Positions 33,818 to 43,187 of a DNA stretch of 64,000 nucleotides are shown here, piece by piece (the stretch's first letter is position 1; each line of letters opens with the position of its first letter). This DNA comes from Burkholderia cepacia. Its GTDB lineage: Bacteria > Pseudomonadota > Gammaproteobacteria > Burkholderiales > Burkholderiaceae. A model generated the notes under the pieces. The model was not told where the DNA came from, ran no database searches, and was given only the letters and a program-made list of their open reading frames with translations. The translations under genes and the position numbers were made by a program. The stretch covers positions 2,108,001 to 2,172,000 of the forward strand of contig NZ_CP013444.1 of NCBI RefSeq assembly GCF_001718835.1. The letters are read 5' to 3'.

Positions 33818-34777
33818 TCAAAACAGTTCGAGTTCACCCGATTCGACCATCGGCCCCACGTCCTGCACCGATTCGCGGAAATCCTCCGGCGACCAGCTCA
33901 GACTGAACACGAAGCGCTGGTCGATGCAGACGGCCCGCCCCGATGCCGGGTCGGTCATCCGGTACTTGAAGCAGAGCTGCGGGCAGTCGCCGCCGAACGA
34001 GATGAACTTCTGCTTGTGATTGACGACGAGCGGCACCTGCACCGGATGGCGCGCCAGTGCCTCCGCGTCGCCGAGATAGCGGTTCTTGAACGCGCCCCAC
34101 ACGAGATTGGTGAGTTCGCCGAGCACGCTGTTCACGTCGCGGAAATCCGGCGCGCGGCCGGCGTCGCGCGTGCCGCCGAGCATGTCGAGCAGCGGCTGCT
34201 CGCTCGTCTGCAGCAGCATGTAGCCGCGGCACCACGCACTTTCGAGCGCGATCAGGCTGAACACTTCGCCGAAGATGATCTGGTCGCGCACGATGCACGG
34301 CGTTTCGTGCTCGATCGTCATGCCCGGGAACAGGCTGTCGATGCGCGCCTCGGTGATCTCCGAGATGCCGCGTACGAGCGCGTTCGGGTAATCGCGGCCG
34401 AACAGGTATTCGTCGATCGCGCGCTTGAGCGGCGTCATGTCGTCCGCGACGTAGGCCGCGCACGCGACGCGCGCGAGCGCCTCCGGCAGCCCGTCGCGCG
34501 ACGCGTGCGCTTCGCGGCGCAGGATGATCGGCAGCTCGGGGCGCAGCGCGTCGATCTGCGTCGCGATGATCGCGCTCTCGGCCGGCGAGCCGCCGTAATC
34601 CTCGGCCAGCAGGATCGCGCCGAGGTCGATGTTCGAGCGCAGCACCTTCAGCAGCCGGTTGCGCCGCACGGTCAGGCCGACCAGGTTGTGCTCGTCGCAG
34701 AAACGCTTGATCGCGTCGGCGTGCGCGCGGCTGTCGTCCAGCACGAGCACCTTGCTGACGGGTTTGCCTTCGGTCAT
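33818..34777 (-). CDS. Receiver-CheX/CheC-like fusion protein
   Basis: 319 residues. The N-terminal ~120 residues are receiver-like (KVLVLDDSRAHADAIKRF, then AILLAEDYGGSPAES where the phospho-acceptor would lie). The C-terminal part (about 140-319) resembles the CheX/CheC phosphatase fold: ETPCIVRDQIIFGEVFSLIAL and DVNSVLGELTNLVWGAFKNRYLG, which has the ExxN-type signature. The protein ends with GELELF, the same tail as its neighbour. It probably dephosphorylates or binds the CheY of the operon. Confidence 0.72.
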   Translation of the reverse strand: MTEGKPVSKVLVLDDSRAHADAIKRFCDEHNLVGLTVRRNRLLKVLRSNIDLGAILLAEDYGGSPAESAIIATQIDALRPELPIILRREAHASRDGLPEALARVACAAYVADDMTPLKRAIDEYLFGRDYPNALVRGISEITEARIDSLFPGMTIEHETPCIVRDQIIFGEVFSLIALESAWCRGYMLLQTSEQPLLDMLGGTRDAGRAPDFRDVNSVLGELTNLVWGAFKNRYLGDAEALARHPVQVPLVVNHKQKFISFGGDCPQLCFKYRMTDPASGRAVCIDQRFVFSLSWSPEDFRESVQDVGPMVESGELELF

Positions 34778-34816
34778 GGCGCGGGTTCCTTGGGTTCGGG
34801 TTCCGGAACGGTCCGG

Positions 34817-35377
34817 TCAGAACAGTTCGAGCTCGCCGCCGGTTTCCATCACGGCCGTTTCCGGCACATGGAAATCGACCGGCGCGTTCGCGCATACGCA
34901 CAGCGTCGCGCGAATCCGCACGCCGTCGCCGAGCGTCACGTCGAACGCGGCGACATGGCCGGGCGCCAGCGCGGTGAAATACTCGATGCTCGCGTCGCTC
35001 AACAGGTAAGGCGTCGACATGCCGAGATCCGGGAAATGGACGGTCAGCGCCTGGTTGATCGCCCCGCAGCACAGGTTCGCGACTTCCATGAACGCCTCCT
35101 GCAGCGACGGTTGCGCGTCCGCTTGCACGGCGCCCGTGTAATAGCGCCGCGTCGCGTCGTCGTCGGTGAAGCGCAGCGCGAGCAGCAGGCGGAAATGCAG
35201 CGCCGAGATCGTCAGTACCGCGACCTGCGCGGCCGGCTTCGAGCGCGACCGGCGCTCGCGCGGCGGCTCGTCCGCCGCCGGCGCGATGTCGCATGCGCCG
35301 CCGCCAGTCGCGAGCCGCGTACGCGCCGCATCGAAGAAAATCCGCTCGAAGCCGGCTTTCGCCTGCGCGCTGATCAC
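34817..35377 (-). CDS. CheX-like chemotaxis phosphatase domain protein
   Basis: 186 residues from a GTG that overlaps the upstream stop (GTGA), with GGAGG just ahead. The core QEAFMEVANLCCGAINQALTVHFPDLGMSTPYLLS carries the CheC/CheX-type ExxN motif (EVANLCCGAIN). The middle has an Arg/Pro-rich insertion (EPPRERRSRSKPAA). It ends in GGELELF, almost the same as the REC-CheX protein, suggesting a shared binding tail. Cytoplasmic; predicted to act on phospho-CheY. Confidence 0.7.
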   Translation of the reverse strand: MISAQAKAGFERIFFDAARTRLATGGGACDIAPAADEPPRERRSRSKPAAQVAVLTISALHFRLLLALRFTDDDATRRYYTGAVQADAQPSLQEAFMEVANLCCGAINQALTVHFPDLGMSTPYLLSDASIEYFTALAPGHVAAFDVTLGDGVRIRATLCVCANAPVDFHVPETAVMETGGELELF

Positions 35378-36117
35378 GCCGCGCCTCCCTCGATCCGCGC
35401 ATGCAGTTGCCCGGCCAGCGTCTCGACGGTCGCCAGCGCGGCCGTGATCATCTTGCCGCCGGCCTGGATGTCCTGGAACGTCGCGGCTGTCACGAGATCG
35501 TTGCGGTTCAGGCTGTCGCGATAGCTGTTCGACAGTTGCTGCGAGCGCGCGGCCAGCCCGCGCACCTCGCTCGCGACGATCGAGAAGCCGCGCCCGGCCG
35601 TACCTGCACGCGCCGCCTCGATCGACGCGTTCAGCGACACGATCGACACGTGCGCGACGATCGCCGACAGTTCCTGGTTCTTCGCGCGCATGTCCTGGTT
35701 CTGCGTGGTCAGCGAGATCATCTGCTCGTGCCAGCGCTCGAAGGTGCCGGCGAGCCCGCGCAGGCGCGCGGCTTCGTCGGCGATCTTCTGCGCGTGCTGC
35801 GACAGCGCGTCCCGCTGCGCCGACAGCGCCTGCCGTGCGTCGCGCTGCGCCTCCGCGTCGGCCGTCTGCCGTGCGAGCGCGTCGGCCAGCTCCGCTTCCT
35901 TCCGCGCCCATGCGTCGGCCCGCGCCGCATGCGCGGCCGCGGCCTCGCCGGCGCGCGCCTGTGCCTGCGCGAGCGCGTCGCGCAATGCATCCGCATCGGC
36001 GGCCAGCCGCGCGACGAGCCGCGCGCGATGCACGCGGAACACGAGCGCCGCGATGATCGCGGCGACGATGGCGCCCGCCAGCACGGCGCCGATATGCGTC
36101 AATGCCTGCACGATCAC
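35374..36117 (-). CDS. Small membrane-anchored MCP-like protein
   Basis: 247 residues from a GTG overlapping the kinase stop (GTGA). One N-terminal membrane helix (THIGAVLAGAIVAAIIAALVF, residues 7-27) is followed by a long Ala/Arg coiled coil and then a methyl-accepting-type hairpin (VSIVSLNASIEAARAGTAGRGFSIVASEVRGLA). It has no periplasmic sensor, no HAMP domain and no methylation-pentapeptide tail. It may scaffold the kinase array from the cytoplasmic side. It is encoded between the CheA-like kinase and the CheX proteins. Confidence 0.78.
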   Translation of the reverse strand: MIVQALTHIGAVLAGAIVAAIIAALVFRVHRARLVARLAADADALRDALAQAQARAGEAAAAHAARADAWARKEAELADALARQTADAEAQRDARQALSAQRDALSQHAQKIADEAARLRGLAGTFERWHEQMISLTTQNQDMRAKNQELSAIVAHVSIVSLNASIEAARAGTAGRGFSIVASEVRGLAARSQQLSNSYRDSLNRNDLVTAATFQDIQAGGKMITAALATVETLAGQLHARIEGGAA

Positions 36118-38501
36118 TCCGTCGCGTTGGCGTCCGCGAAGCCGGCGCGCGCATGGTCCTGGGTCACGCCGGCGCCCTCCACCGCGAACGCGGCCGGCAG
36201 CGACACGATCGTGCGGAACGCGCGATAGGCGGCCCCGCGCCGGTCGTCGGTGAAGCGCAGCGCGATATCGCCGCCGTCGCGCTTCAGGAAGTTGCGCACC
36301 GCGTCCATGCCGACGCCGCGCCCCGACACTTCGGTCACGGCACGCGCGGTCGAGAAGCCCGGGCGGAAGATCAGCTCGGCGACCACTTCGTCGCCGAGCA
36401 TGCGCGCGTTGTCCGCATCGATCCAGCCACGCTCGCGCGCGATGCCGCGTATCCGGTCGAGCGCGAGGCCGCGGCCGTCGTCGCCCAGCGTGAACTGCAG
36501 CATCCCGTCGGCGACGTCGACCGCGATGTCGATCGTGCCGGATGCCGCCTTGCCGGCGGCGCGTCGCTCGTCGGACGATTCGATTCCGTGATCGATCGCG
36601 TTGCGCAGCAGGTGCATGAACACGTTCTTCAGCGTCGCGACGATTTCGCTGCGCACGCGCTGGCCATGGCTGTCGATATGCACGACGGGCGCCGGCTTGC
36701 CGAGTTCGGCCGCGAGCGACGGCAGCGACTCGATCACGCCGCCGAGTGCATCGCCGATCCCCTGCGTGCCGAGCTGGCTCAGCATGCGGCGTACGGCATC
36801 GCGCGCCGCGTGCCAGTCGGCCGCGTTCGCCGGGTCGGCGCCGTCGAGCACGCGCAGGCTCTCGCTGATGTGCGCGCGTTCGACCATCAGGTAGTGTTCG
36901 CTCGCGTGCTGCGCCGGCTCGCCGCTGCGGCCCAGCGTGACCGCGTTGATGGTCGCGTAGTGTTCGACGGCCTCGCGCACGCGCGCCAGGTCGTCCATCA
37001 GCGCGTCGCGATTCCACTCGGGGCCGCCGTCCGCGCGGCGCAGCGAGTCGTACGCCTGCTCCGCTTCGTGGACGATGTTCGTCAGGTGCTGGAGGCTGTA
37101 CGTGCGCGCATTGCCCTTGATCGTGTGCATGTTGCGGAACAGCGCCGCGACGATCGAGTGATCGGCGCGCTCGTGCTGGCGGATCATCCGCTCGTTCTCG
37201 CTGAGGAAGCCCTTCGCACTGTGCACGAAGTCGTGGAACTTGTCCTGGCTGATCGACAGGATCTCGCCGATCATCTCGAGGCGGCGCTGCTGCTCGCCGG
37301 CCTGCGCGGTCAGCTCGCGGATCTCGGTCACGTCGCGCACGCACAGCATCAGGCGCACCACCGTGTCGGTCTCGTCGGTGATCGCCGACCAGCTCAGGTC
37401 GAGCCACTTCTCGCGGCCGTCCGGCATCCGCTTCGCGACTTCGTTCACCAGCAGGTGTGCGTTGAACTCGAAGTTCATGCTGTCTTCGCCGAGGCACGCG
37501 TGCACGGCCGCGTCGACCTGCGAACGCGCGTCGGCGCCGATCGCCGAATCGTCGAACACGAGCGCCATCAGGTCGCGGCCGGCGATGTCGCTCGTCTCGA
37601 AGATGGTCTCGAGGTACGCCGAATACTCGGTATGCACGACACCGCCTTCGACGACGGTCAGGATCCCCTGCTGCATGTTCTGCAGCATCGCCTGGATGTC
37701 CGCCGTCTTCTGCTTGAGCTGCGCGGCGTTCTCCTGGATCTTCTCGATCATCCCGTTGAACGCGATGATCGAATGGCCGATTTCGTCCATGCGGCCCACC
37801 GGTACGCGGCGCGTGAAATCCTGGCTCGCCGCGATCTCGCTCATCGCCGTCTGCATCCCGATCAGCGGGCGCGTGATCTGGCGATACAGCAGCAAGCCGA
37901 GCGCGGTCAGCAGCACGATCACCGTGCCGGCGACGCCCGCGATCGCAGTCGCCGTCGTCGAGAGCATCCCGTTCAGCGCGCTGATCGCGACGTCCTTCTG
38001 GCGGTTCTTCTCGACGCGCAGCGTGTCGACGATGCTTTCGAGTTCGTCGCGATACTGCGCGACGTTCGCGAACAGGTACGCCTGCGCCATCTCGGGCTTG
38101 CCGTCGGCCTTCATCTTCACGGTGTCGTCGATCGCCGCGAAATAGTTCGCGGCGCTGTCCTTCGCCTGCGCGACGAGGCCTTCCTGCGCATGGCTCGCGG
38201 CCGACTTCGCCTGCACGTCGAGTGCGACGCGCAGCGCGGCCTGCTTCGCCTTCAGCTCGTCGCGCGCCTGGGCGGCGGTATTCGCGTCGGGCGCGTAGAC
38301 GAGCGTCATCGTCGCGATCTGGATGTTCTTCACGTCGGCGACGAGATCGGCCGACGCGAGCGCGCTCGGCACGATGCCCTGGGTGACCTGACGCACCTCC
38401 GACGCGCTCTTGCGCGTCTGGTACACGGCATAGATGCCGATCGCGGACAACGCGAAGAACGTCAGGACGACTAGCAGCGTAATGCGATGACGGATGGTCA
38501 T
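36114..38501 (-). CDS. Membrane-bound CheA-like histidine kinase with receptor N-terminus
   Basis: 795 residues. Order: membrane helix (about 8-27), a four-helix-bundle receptor-type periplasmic domain (30-185), a second helix (about 188-210), HAMP, a PAS-like region (about 290-400), an HPt domain with phospho-histidine H459 in FRNMHTIKGNARTYS, then a CheA-type ATPase (NAIDHGIESSDERRAAGK, TLGDDGRGLALDRIRGIA, SGRGVGMDAVRNFL). The C-terminal CheW-like domain of normal CheA is absent. Receptor and kinase are thus fused in one chain. It is the first gene of an overlapping five-gene operon. The input and output are unknown. Confidence 0.85.
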   Translation of the reverse strand: MTIRHRITLLVVLTFFALSAIGIYAVYQTRKSASEVRQVTQGIVPSALASADLVADVKNIQIATMTLVYAPDANTAAQARDELKAKQAALRVALDVQAKSAASHAQEGLVAQAKDSAANYFAAIDDTVKMKADGKPEMAQAYLFANVAQYRDELESIVDTLRVEKNRQKDVAISALNGMLSTTATAIAGVAGTVIVLLTALGLLLYRQITRPLIGMQTAMSEIAASQDFTRRVPVGRMDEIGHSIIAFNGMIEKIQENAAQLKQKTADIQAMLQNMQQGILTVVEGGVVHTEYSAYLETIFETSDIAGRDLMALVFDDSAIGADARSQVDAAVHACLGEDSMNFEFNAHLLVNEVAKRMPDGREKWLDLSWSAITDETDTVVRLMLCVRDVTEIRELTAQAGEQQRRLEMIGEILSISQDKFHDFVHSAKGFLSENERMIRQHERADHSIVAALFRNMHTIKGNARTYSLQHLTNIVHEAEQAYDSLRRADGGPEWNRDALMDDLARVREAVEHYATINAVTLGRSGEPAQHASEHYLMVERAHISESLRVLDGADPANAADWHAARDAVRRMLSQLGTQGIGDALGGVIESLPSLAAELGKPAPVVHIDSHGQRVRSEIVATLKNVFMHLLRNAIDHGIESSDERRAAGKAASGTIDIAVDVADGMLQFTLGDDGRGLALDRIRGIARERGWIDADNARMLGDEVVAELIFRPGFSTARAVTEVSGRGVGMDAVRNFLKRDGGDIALRFTDDRRGAAYRAFRTIVSLPAAFAVEGAGVTQDHARAGFADANATE

Positions 38502-38994
38502 GAGTCCAGCTCCCCGCGGCGATCCGGCTTCAAACGCTCGTGCGTTCTGTTGAATGAATGGCCGAGCGCCGGATTATCGAGGATGGGTTATGACCGTCGG
38601 ATGACTGTGCGCGAATCGATTCGCGCGTAAATTGAAATGATTAATTTCAGGACGAAAATCCTAAAGTTCCTTTGCGGCTTGCCGTTAACGCACGGTTGCA
38701 CTTGCCCGGAAACTGCCGGAATCACCAGCCGGCAAGGCTTTGCGCCTGCCTTTCACGCGACGCGAATTATCGATCGCGAGATTGCATGACGGGATATTCA
38801 TGACGATCAGCATAACGTTTGCGAATGATCGCCATTCAATTTACCGAACGAATCACGGCATGGAATAAGCACATCGCCGGATTGCTTTTCCGAATCATAT
38901 TGACGAATCGAGGAAATGCCCCGCCGCGCATTTCGCGCTCGCCTGCGCGCGACGGCAGCCCGTGCAGGCTGCCGTCTCCCCTTCCGCTGCGAAA
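38502..38994. other. Intergenic region without recognised gene
   Basis: Relatively AT-rich, about 490 bases, between the kinase operon start and the permease stop. It presumably carries the kinase operon promoter. A perfect inverted repeat GACGGCAGCC/GGCTGCCGTC (38951-38976, loop six bases) lies 19 bases after the ansP stop. It lacks a T-run, so it is only a weak terminator candidate. No ORF here looks coding. Confidence 0.5.
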
Positions 38995-40488
38995 TCAGGC
39001 CTGATTCACCCGATCGGCCACGGACCGATGCATCGTCGCCGCCTCGCGCACCGAGCCGCGCTTCGCCAGACGCCAGCCGACCGTCAGCGCGAGCACGACG
39101 ACCGGAATCGTCGCGATGGTCCACGTGCCGCCCGGGTAGTCGAATGCCATCAGCACCAGCACGCCGACGAGGAAGGCCAGCGTGAGCCACGACGTGAACG
39201 GCGCGCCGGGCATCCGGAACGACACGGCCTTCAGCTCGCCGCGATCGACCGCGCGGCGGAACAGGATCTGGCACATGACGATGAAGCCCCACGTCGTGAT
39301 GATCCCGAGCGACGCCATGTTCAGCACGATCTCGAACGCCTGGGCCGGCACGATATAGTTCAACGGCACGCCGATCGCGTTGATCGCGACCGTGATCAGG
39401 ATCCCGCCGTACGGCACGCCGCGTGCGTTCATCCGCGACACGAAGCGCGGCGCCGATCCGCCCATCGCCAGCGAGCGCAGCACGCGCCCGGTCGAATAGA
39501 GGCCGGAGTTCAGGCTCGACAGCGCGGCGGTCAGCACCACGACGTTCATCACGGTGCCGACGTACGGCACGCCGAGCTTGCTGAAGAACGTCACGAACGG
39601 GCTTTCGTGCGCGCTGTATGCCGTCCACGGCAGCAGCATCGTCAACAGCACGACGGAGCCGACATAGAACAGCGCAATGCGCCACATCACGCTGTTGATG
39701 GCTTTCGGCAGGACCTTGCGCGCATCGGCCGTCTCGCCCGCCGCGACGCCGACGAGCTCGATGCTCGCGTACGCGAACACGACGCCCTGCACGATCAGCA
39801 CGGCCGGCAGGAGCCCGTGCGGAAAGATCCCGCCGTGATCCGCGATCAGGTGGAGGCCCGGCAGGTGTCCGTCGAGCGGCCGGCCGCTGGCCAGGAACAG
39901 GCTCCCGACCAGCAGGAACACGCCCAGCGCGCCGACCTTGACGAGCGAGAACCAGAACTCCATCTCGCCGAACACCTTCACGCCGATCATGTTCATGACC
40001 GACACGATCCCGAGCGCACCGAGCGCGAACACCCACTGCGGCACGTCCGTGAACACGGCCCAGTACTTCATGTAGATCGCGACCGCCGTGATGTCGACGA
40101 TGCCGGTCGTCGCCCAGTTCAGGTAGTACATCCAGCCCGCGACGAACGATGCGCGCTCGCCCATGAACTCGCGCGCGTACGACACGAAGCTGCCGCTGGT
40201 CGGCCGGTGCATCACGAGCTCGCCGAGCGCGCGCATGATCAGGAAGGCGAACACGCCGCAGACGAGATACACGAGCGCGAGCGCGGGCCCCGCGCTCTGC
40301 AGGCGCCCACCCGCACCGAGAAAGAGGCCGGTGCCGATCGCCCCGCCCATCGCGATCATCTGCACGTGCCGCGGCTTCAACTGCTTCGCGTAACCTGCTT
40401 CGTGCGACGCGAACATCGCGTCGGGGTCGGCATGATGGGAGGCGGCGCCGCCGGCCGTGTCAGCCGGGCGCTCGCTGGCATGTTTCAT
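38995..40488 (-). CDS. ansP: Amino acid permease (L-asparagine permease-like, APC family)
   Basis: 497 residues from the ATG seven bases after GGAG. About twelve membrane helices. Amino-acid-transporter signature near the start: QLKPRHVQMIAMGGAIGTGLFLGAGGRLQSAGP, then RALGELVMHRPTSGSFVSYAREFMGERASFVAGWMYYLNWATTG, characteristic of AnsP/GabP-type permeases. It imports asparagine or a related amino acid with protons. It follows aspA by 97 bases on the same strand, close to an L-asparaginase, so asparagine is the likely substrate. The symbol rests partly on context. Confidence 0.85.
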   Translation of the reverse strand: MKHASERPADTAGGAASHHADPDAMFASHEAGYAKQLKPRHVQMIAMGGAIGTGLFLGAGGRLQSAGPALALVYLVCGVFAFLIMRALGELVMHRPTSGSFVSYAREFMGERASFVAGWMYYLNWATTGIVDITAVAIYMKYWAVFTDVPQWVFALGALGIVSVMNMIGVKVFGEMEFWFSLVKVGALGVFLLVGSLFLASGRPLDGHLPGLHLIADHGGIFPHGLLPAVLIVQGVVFAYASIELVGVAAGETADARKVLPKAINSVMWRIALFYVGSVVLLTMLLPWTAYSAHESPFVTFFSKLGVPYVGTVMNVVVLTAALSSLNSGLYSTGRVLRSLAMGGSAPRFVSRMNARGVPYGGILITVAINAIGVPLNYIVPAQAFEIVLNMASLGIITTWGFIVMCQILFRRAVDRGELKAVSFRMPGAPFTSWLTLAFLVGVLVLMAFDYPGGTWTIATIPVVVLALTVGWRLAKRGSVREAATMHRSVADRVNQA

Positions 40489-40585
40489 GATGTGTCTCCG
40501 ATGTGATTGGAATTGAATGGACAACGCGCAGCCGCCGCGCGCGAACGACGGCCCGGCGGCTGCTGCGGTAACGGGGTCGCCGCGC

Positions 40586-41992
40586 TCAGTAGACGCGGGG
40601 CTGGATCAGCGCTTCGGGCTGAAGCGCTTCGTCGACCTGCGCATCGGTCATCAGCTGGCGGCCGAGCACGACTTCGCGAATCGACTTGCCGGTCGCGTGC
40701 GCTTCGGCCGCCACGGCGGTCGCGCGCTTGTAGCCGATGTACGGATTCAGCGCGGTCGCGAGCGCGACCGAGCGCTCCATCGTTTCGCGCAGCCGCTCGG
40801 GGTTCGCGGTGATGCCCTTCACGCACTTGTCGGCAAGCGTCGTGCAGGCCGCCGTCAGGTGGCTGAAGCTGCGGAACAGCGCGCTGGCGATCACCGGCTC
40901 GAACGCGTTGAGCTGAAGCTGCCCGGCCTCGGCGGCGAAGGTCACGGTCAGGTCGTTGCCGAATACCTCGAACGCGACCTGGTTGACGACTTCCGGGATC
41001 ACCGGATTCACCTTGCCGGGCATGATCGACGAGCCGGCCTGCACCGGCGGCAGGTTGATCTCGCCGAACCCCGCGCGCGGGCCGCTCGACAGCAGCCGCA
41101 GGTCGTTGCAGATCTTCGACAGCTTCACGGCGATCCGCTTGAGCACGCCCGACACCTGCACGAACGCGCCGCAATCCTGCGTCGCCTCGATCAGGTTCGG
41201 CGCGGTGCTCAGGTCGAGCCCGGTAATGCGCCGCAGCGCCGCCAGCGCCTTCTCCGCGTATTGCGGATGCGCGGTGATGCCCGTGCCGATCGCGGTCGCG
41301 CCGAGGTTGATCTCGCGAATCAGCCAGCCGGCTTCCTGCAGGCGTGCAATGTCTTCCGTCAGCATCACCGCGTAGGTCGAGAATTCCTGGCCGAGCGTCA
41401 TCGGCACCGCGTCCTGCAATTGCGTGCGGCCGAGCTTCAGCAAGCCGGCGAACGCGTCGGCCCGCTCCGCGAACGCATCGCGCAGGCGCGCCATCGCTTC
41501 GAGCAGGTGCTCGAGCGCGAAGCAGGTCGCGACCCGGATCGCGGTCGGATAGACGTCGTTGGTGCTCTGCGCGAGATTGACGTGTTCGTTCGGATGCAGG
41601 TATTCGTATTGCCCGCGCGCGTGCCCCATGAGTTCGAGCGCGCGGTTGCAGATCACCTCGTTCGCGTTCATGTTGGTCGATGTGCCGGCCCCGCCCTGGA
41701 TCACGTCGACGACGAACTGGTCGTGCAAGCGCCCTTCGCGAATCTCGACGCACGCGGCGGCGATCGCGTCGCGGTACGGCCGCGGCAGCAGGCCGAGTTC
41801 GCAGTTCGCGTCGGCCGCGGCCTCCTTCACGGCCGCCAGCGCGATGATCAGGTAGGGAAACGACGCGATGGTGCGGCCCGAAATGTCGAAGTTCTCTTTT
41901 GCGCGCAGCGTATGGACGCCGTAGTACGCGTCGTCCGGAATACTTCGTTTACCTAAAAGATCCGCTTCGACGCGGAAGTCGATGCCTGCCAT
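40586..41992 (-). CDS. aspA: Aspartate ammonia-lyase (aspartase)
   Basis: 468 residues from the ATG after GGAGAG. It converts aspartate to fumarate and ammonia. The superfamily signature GSSIMPGKVNPVIPEVVNQ is at about residue 318. GGAGTSTNMNANEVICNRALE and HPNEHVNLAQSTNDVYPTAIR are the substrate-binding segments, all intact. An in-frame ATG 14 codons upstream is less likely. It forms an asparagine-to-fumarate route with the adjacent permease and asparaginase, and diverges from a LysR gene that may regulate it. Confidence 0.95.
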   Translation of the reverse strand: MAGIDFRVEADLLGKRSIPDDAYYGVHTLRAKENFDISGRTIASFPYLIIALAAVKEAAADANCELGLLPRPYRDAIAAACVEIREGRLHDQFVVDVIQGGAGTSTNMNANEVICNRALELMGHARGQYEYLHPNEHVNLAQSTNDVYPTAIRVATCFALEHLLEAMARLRDAFAERADAFAGLLKLGRTQLQDAVPMTLGQEFSTYAVMLTEDIARLQEAGWLIREINLGATAIGTGITAHPQYAEKALAALRRITGLDLSTAPNLIEATQDCGAFVQVSGVLKRIAVKLSKICNDLRLLSSGPRAGFGEINLPPVQAGSSIMPGKVNPVIPEVVNQVAFEVFGNDLTVTFAAEAGQLQLNAFEPVIASALFRSFSHLTAACTTLADKCVKGITANPERLRETMERSVALATALNPYIGYKRATAVAAEAHATGKSIREVVLGRQLMTDAQVDEALQPEALIQPRVY

Positions 41993-42188
41993 CGTGTGTC
42001 TCTCCAGTTTGGTCTCGCCGGCGAACGCCGGCATCGAAAAGGCCCTCGGTTCATGCGCCGCGAAGCCGAACCGGTCTTCGCCGGCCTGCCGCCTGCGCGA
42101 CGGGTTCGCATTCTATGCCTTTGCAAAAAAATACTCATTTCGTTATTATCGAATTCGGTTTTGCGTCACATGCAATAGCGAGGCAAGC

Positions 42189-43163
42189 ATGAAGAAGGGG
42201 CCGAGAGAGGCTGGCGTCGATCACATGGGCGCGATGCGCGCGTTCGTGAGAGTGGTCGAAACGGGGAGTTTTTCGGCGGTCGCGAAGGAGATGCACGTGT
42301 CGACGTCGACGGTCGCGCGCAAGGTCACCGCGATCGAGGAGGCCCTCGGCGTCGCGCTGCTGCACCGCTCGACGCACAGCGTCACGCTGACCGAGGCCGG
42401 CCATATCTACCTGGAACGCGCCGTCACGCTGATCGCCGATCTCGACGACACGTTGCGTGTCGTCGCCGGGCTGAATGCGCAGCCGAGCGGCCCGCTGAAG
42501 CTCACCGCACCGGTTGCGTTCGGCCGCCGCCATCTCGCCCCGCTGGTTGCGCCGTTTCTCGCGCGCTACCCGACGATCCAGCTCGACGTGCGGCTCACCG
42601 ACAACCACAACGACCTCGTGGCCGGCGGCTTCGACCTCGACATTCACGAAGGCGAGAACTACCTGGACAACCTCGTCGTCCACCGCCTGTCGCGCAACGA
42701 CAGCATCCTGTGCGCGACGCCCGGCTATCTCGACCGCTGCGGGCGTCCGGCCGAGCCGCACGAACTGGCGAGCCACAACTGCCTGCGCTACGTGCATCCC
42801 GAAGGCGATCCGCGCTGGGAGCTGGTCGGGGCAGACGCGCGGCACAGCATCCTGCCGGCCGGCAACCTCGTCACCGACCATTCGGAGCTGCTGCTCGAAG
42901 CGACCTGCGCGGGGCTCGGCATCGCGGAGTTCGAGATCTGGCTGGTGCGCGACCTGCTCGCGAGCGGGCGCCTCGAAGCCGTGCTGCCGCGCTACCGGCT
43001 GCAGAACCGGCTGACGGGCGAATACATCTACATCGCGTATCTGGCGAACCGGCGCAGCTCGGCGAAATTGCGGGTGCTGCGCGAATTCCTGGCGGAACGG
43101 CTGGCCCACGTCGGCGAGCTTGCCGAAGCGCAGATGCAGAAGATTCGCGGCGCACGGCGCTGA
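42189..43163 (+). CDS. LysR-family transcriptional regulator
   Basis: 324 residues. Winged helix-turn-helix at residues ~10-70 (MGAMRAFVRVVETGSFSAVAKEMHVSTSTVARKVTAIEE), then a periplasmic-binding-like effector domain of the CrgA/DsdC-like subgroup (GPLKLTAPVAFGRRHLAPLVAPFLARYP, DLDIHEGENYLDNLVVHRLSRNDSILCATPGYL). It diverges from aspA-ansP with an AT-rich promoter region (42110-42185), and is probably their regulator, sensing aspartate or asparagine (inference). Confidence 0.9.
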   Translation: MKKGPREAGVDHMGAMRAFVRVVETGSFSAVAKEMHVSTSTVARKVTAIEEALGVALLHRSTHSVTLTEAGHIYLERAVTLIADLDDTLRVVAGLNAQPSGPLKLTAPVAFGRRHLAPLVAPFLARYPTIQLDVRLTDNHNDLVAGGFDLDIHEGENYLDNLVVHRLSRNDSILCATPGYLDRCGRPAEPHELASHNCLRYVHPEGDPRWELVGADARHSILPAGNLVTDHSELLLEATCAGLGIAEFEIWLVRDLLASGRLEAVLPRYRLQNRLTGEYIYIAYLANRRSSAKLRVLREFLAERLAHVGELAEAQMQKIRGARR

Positions 43164-43187
43164 GCGCCGTCGCCGGGGCCCTGCCGG

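Noticed and set aside
38951..38976. Inverted repeat after ansP as rho-independent terminator
   Set aside because: The stem is perfect but no T-run follows on the transcript strand; kept only as a note in the intergenic entry.
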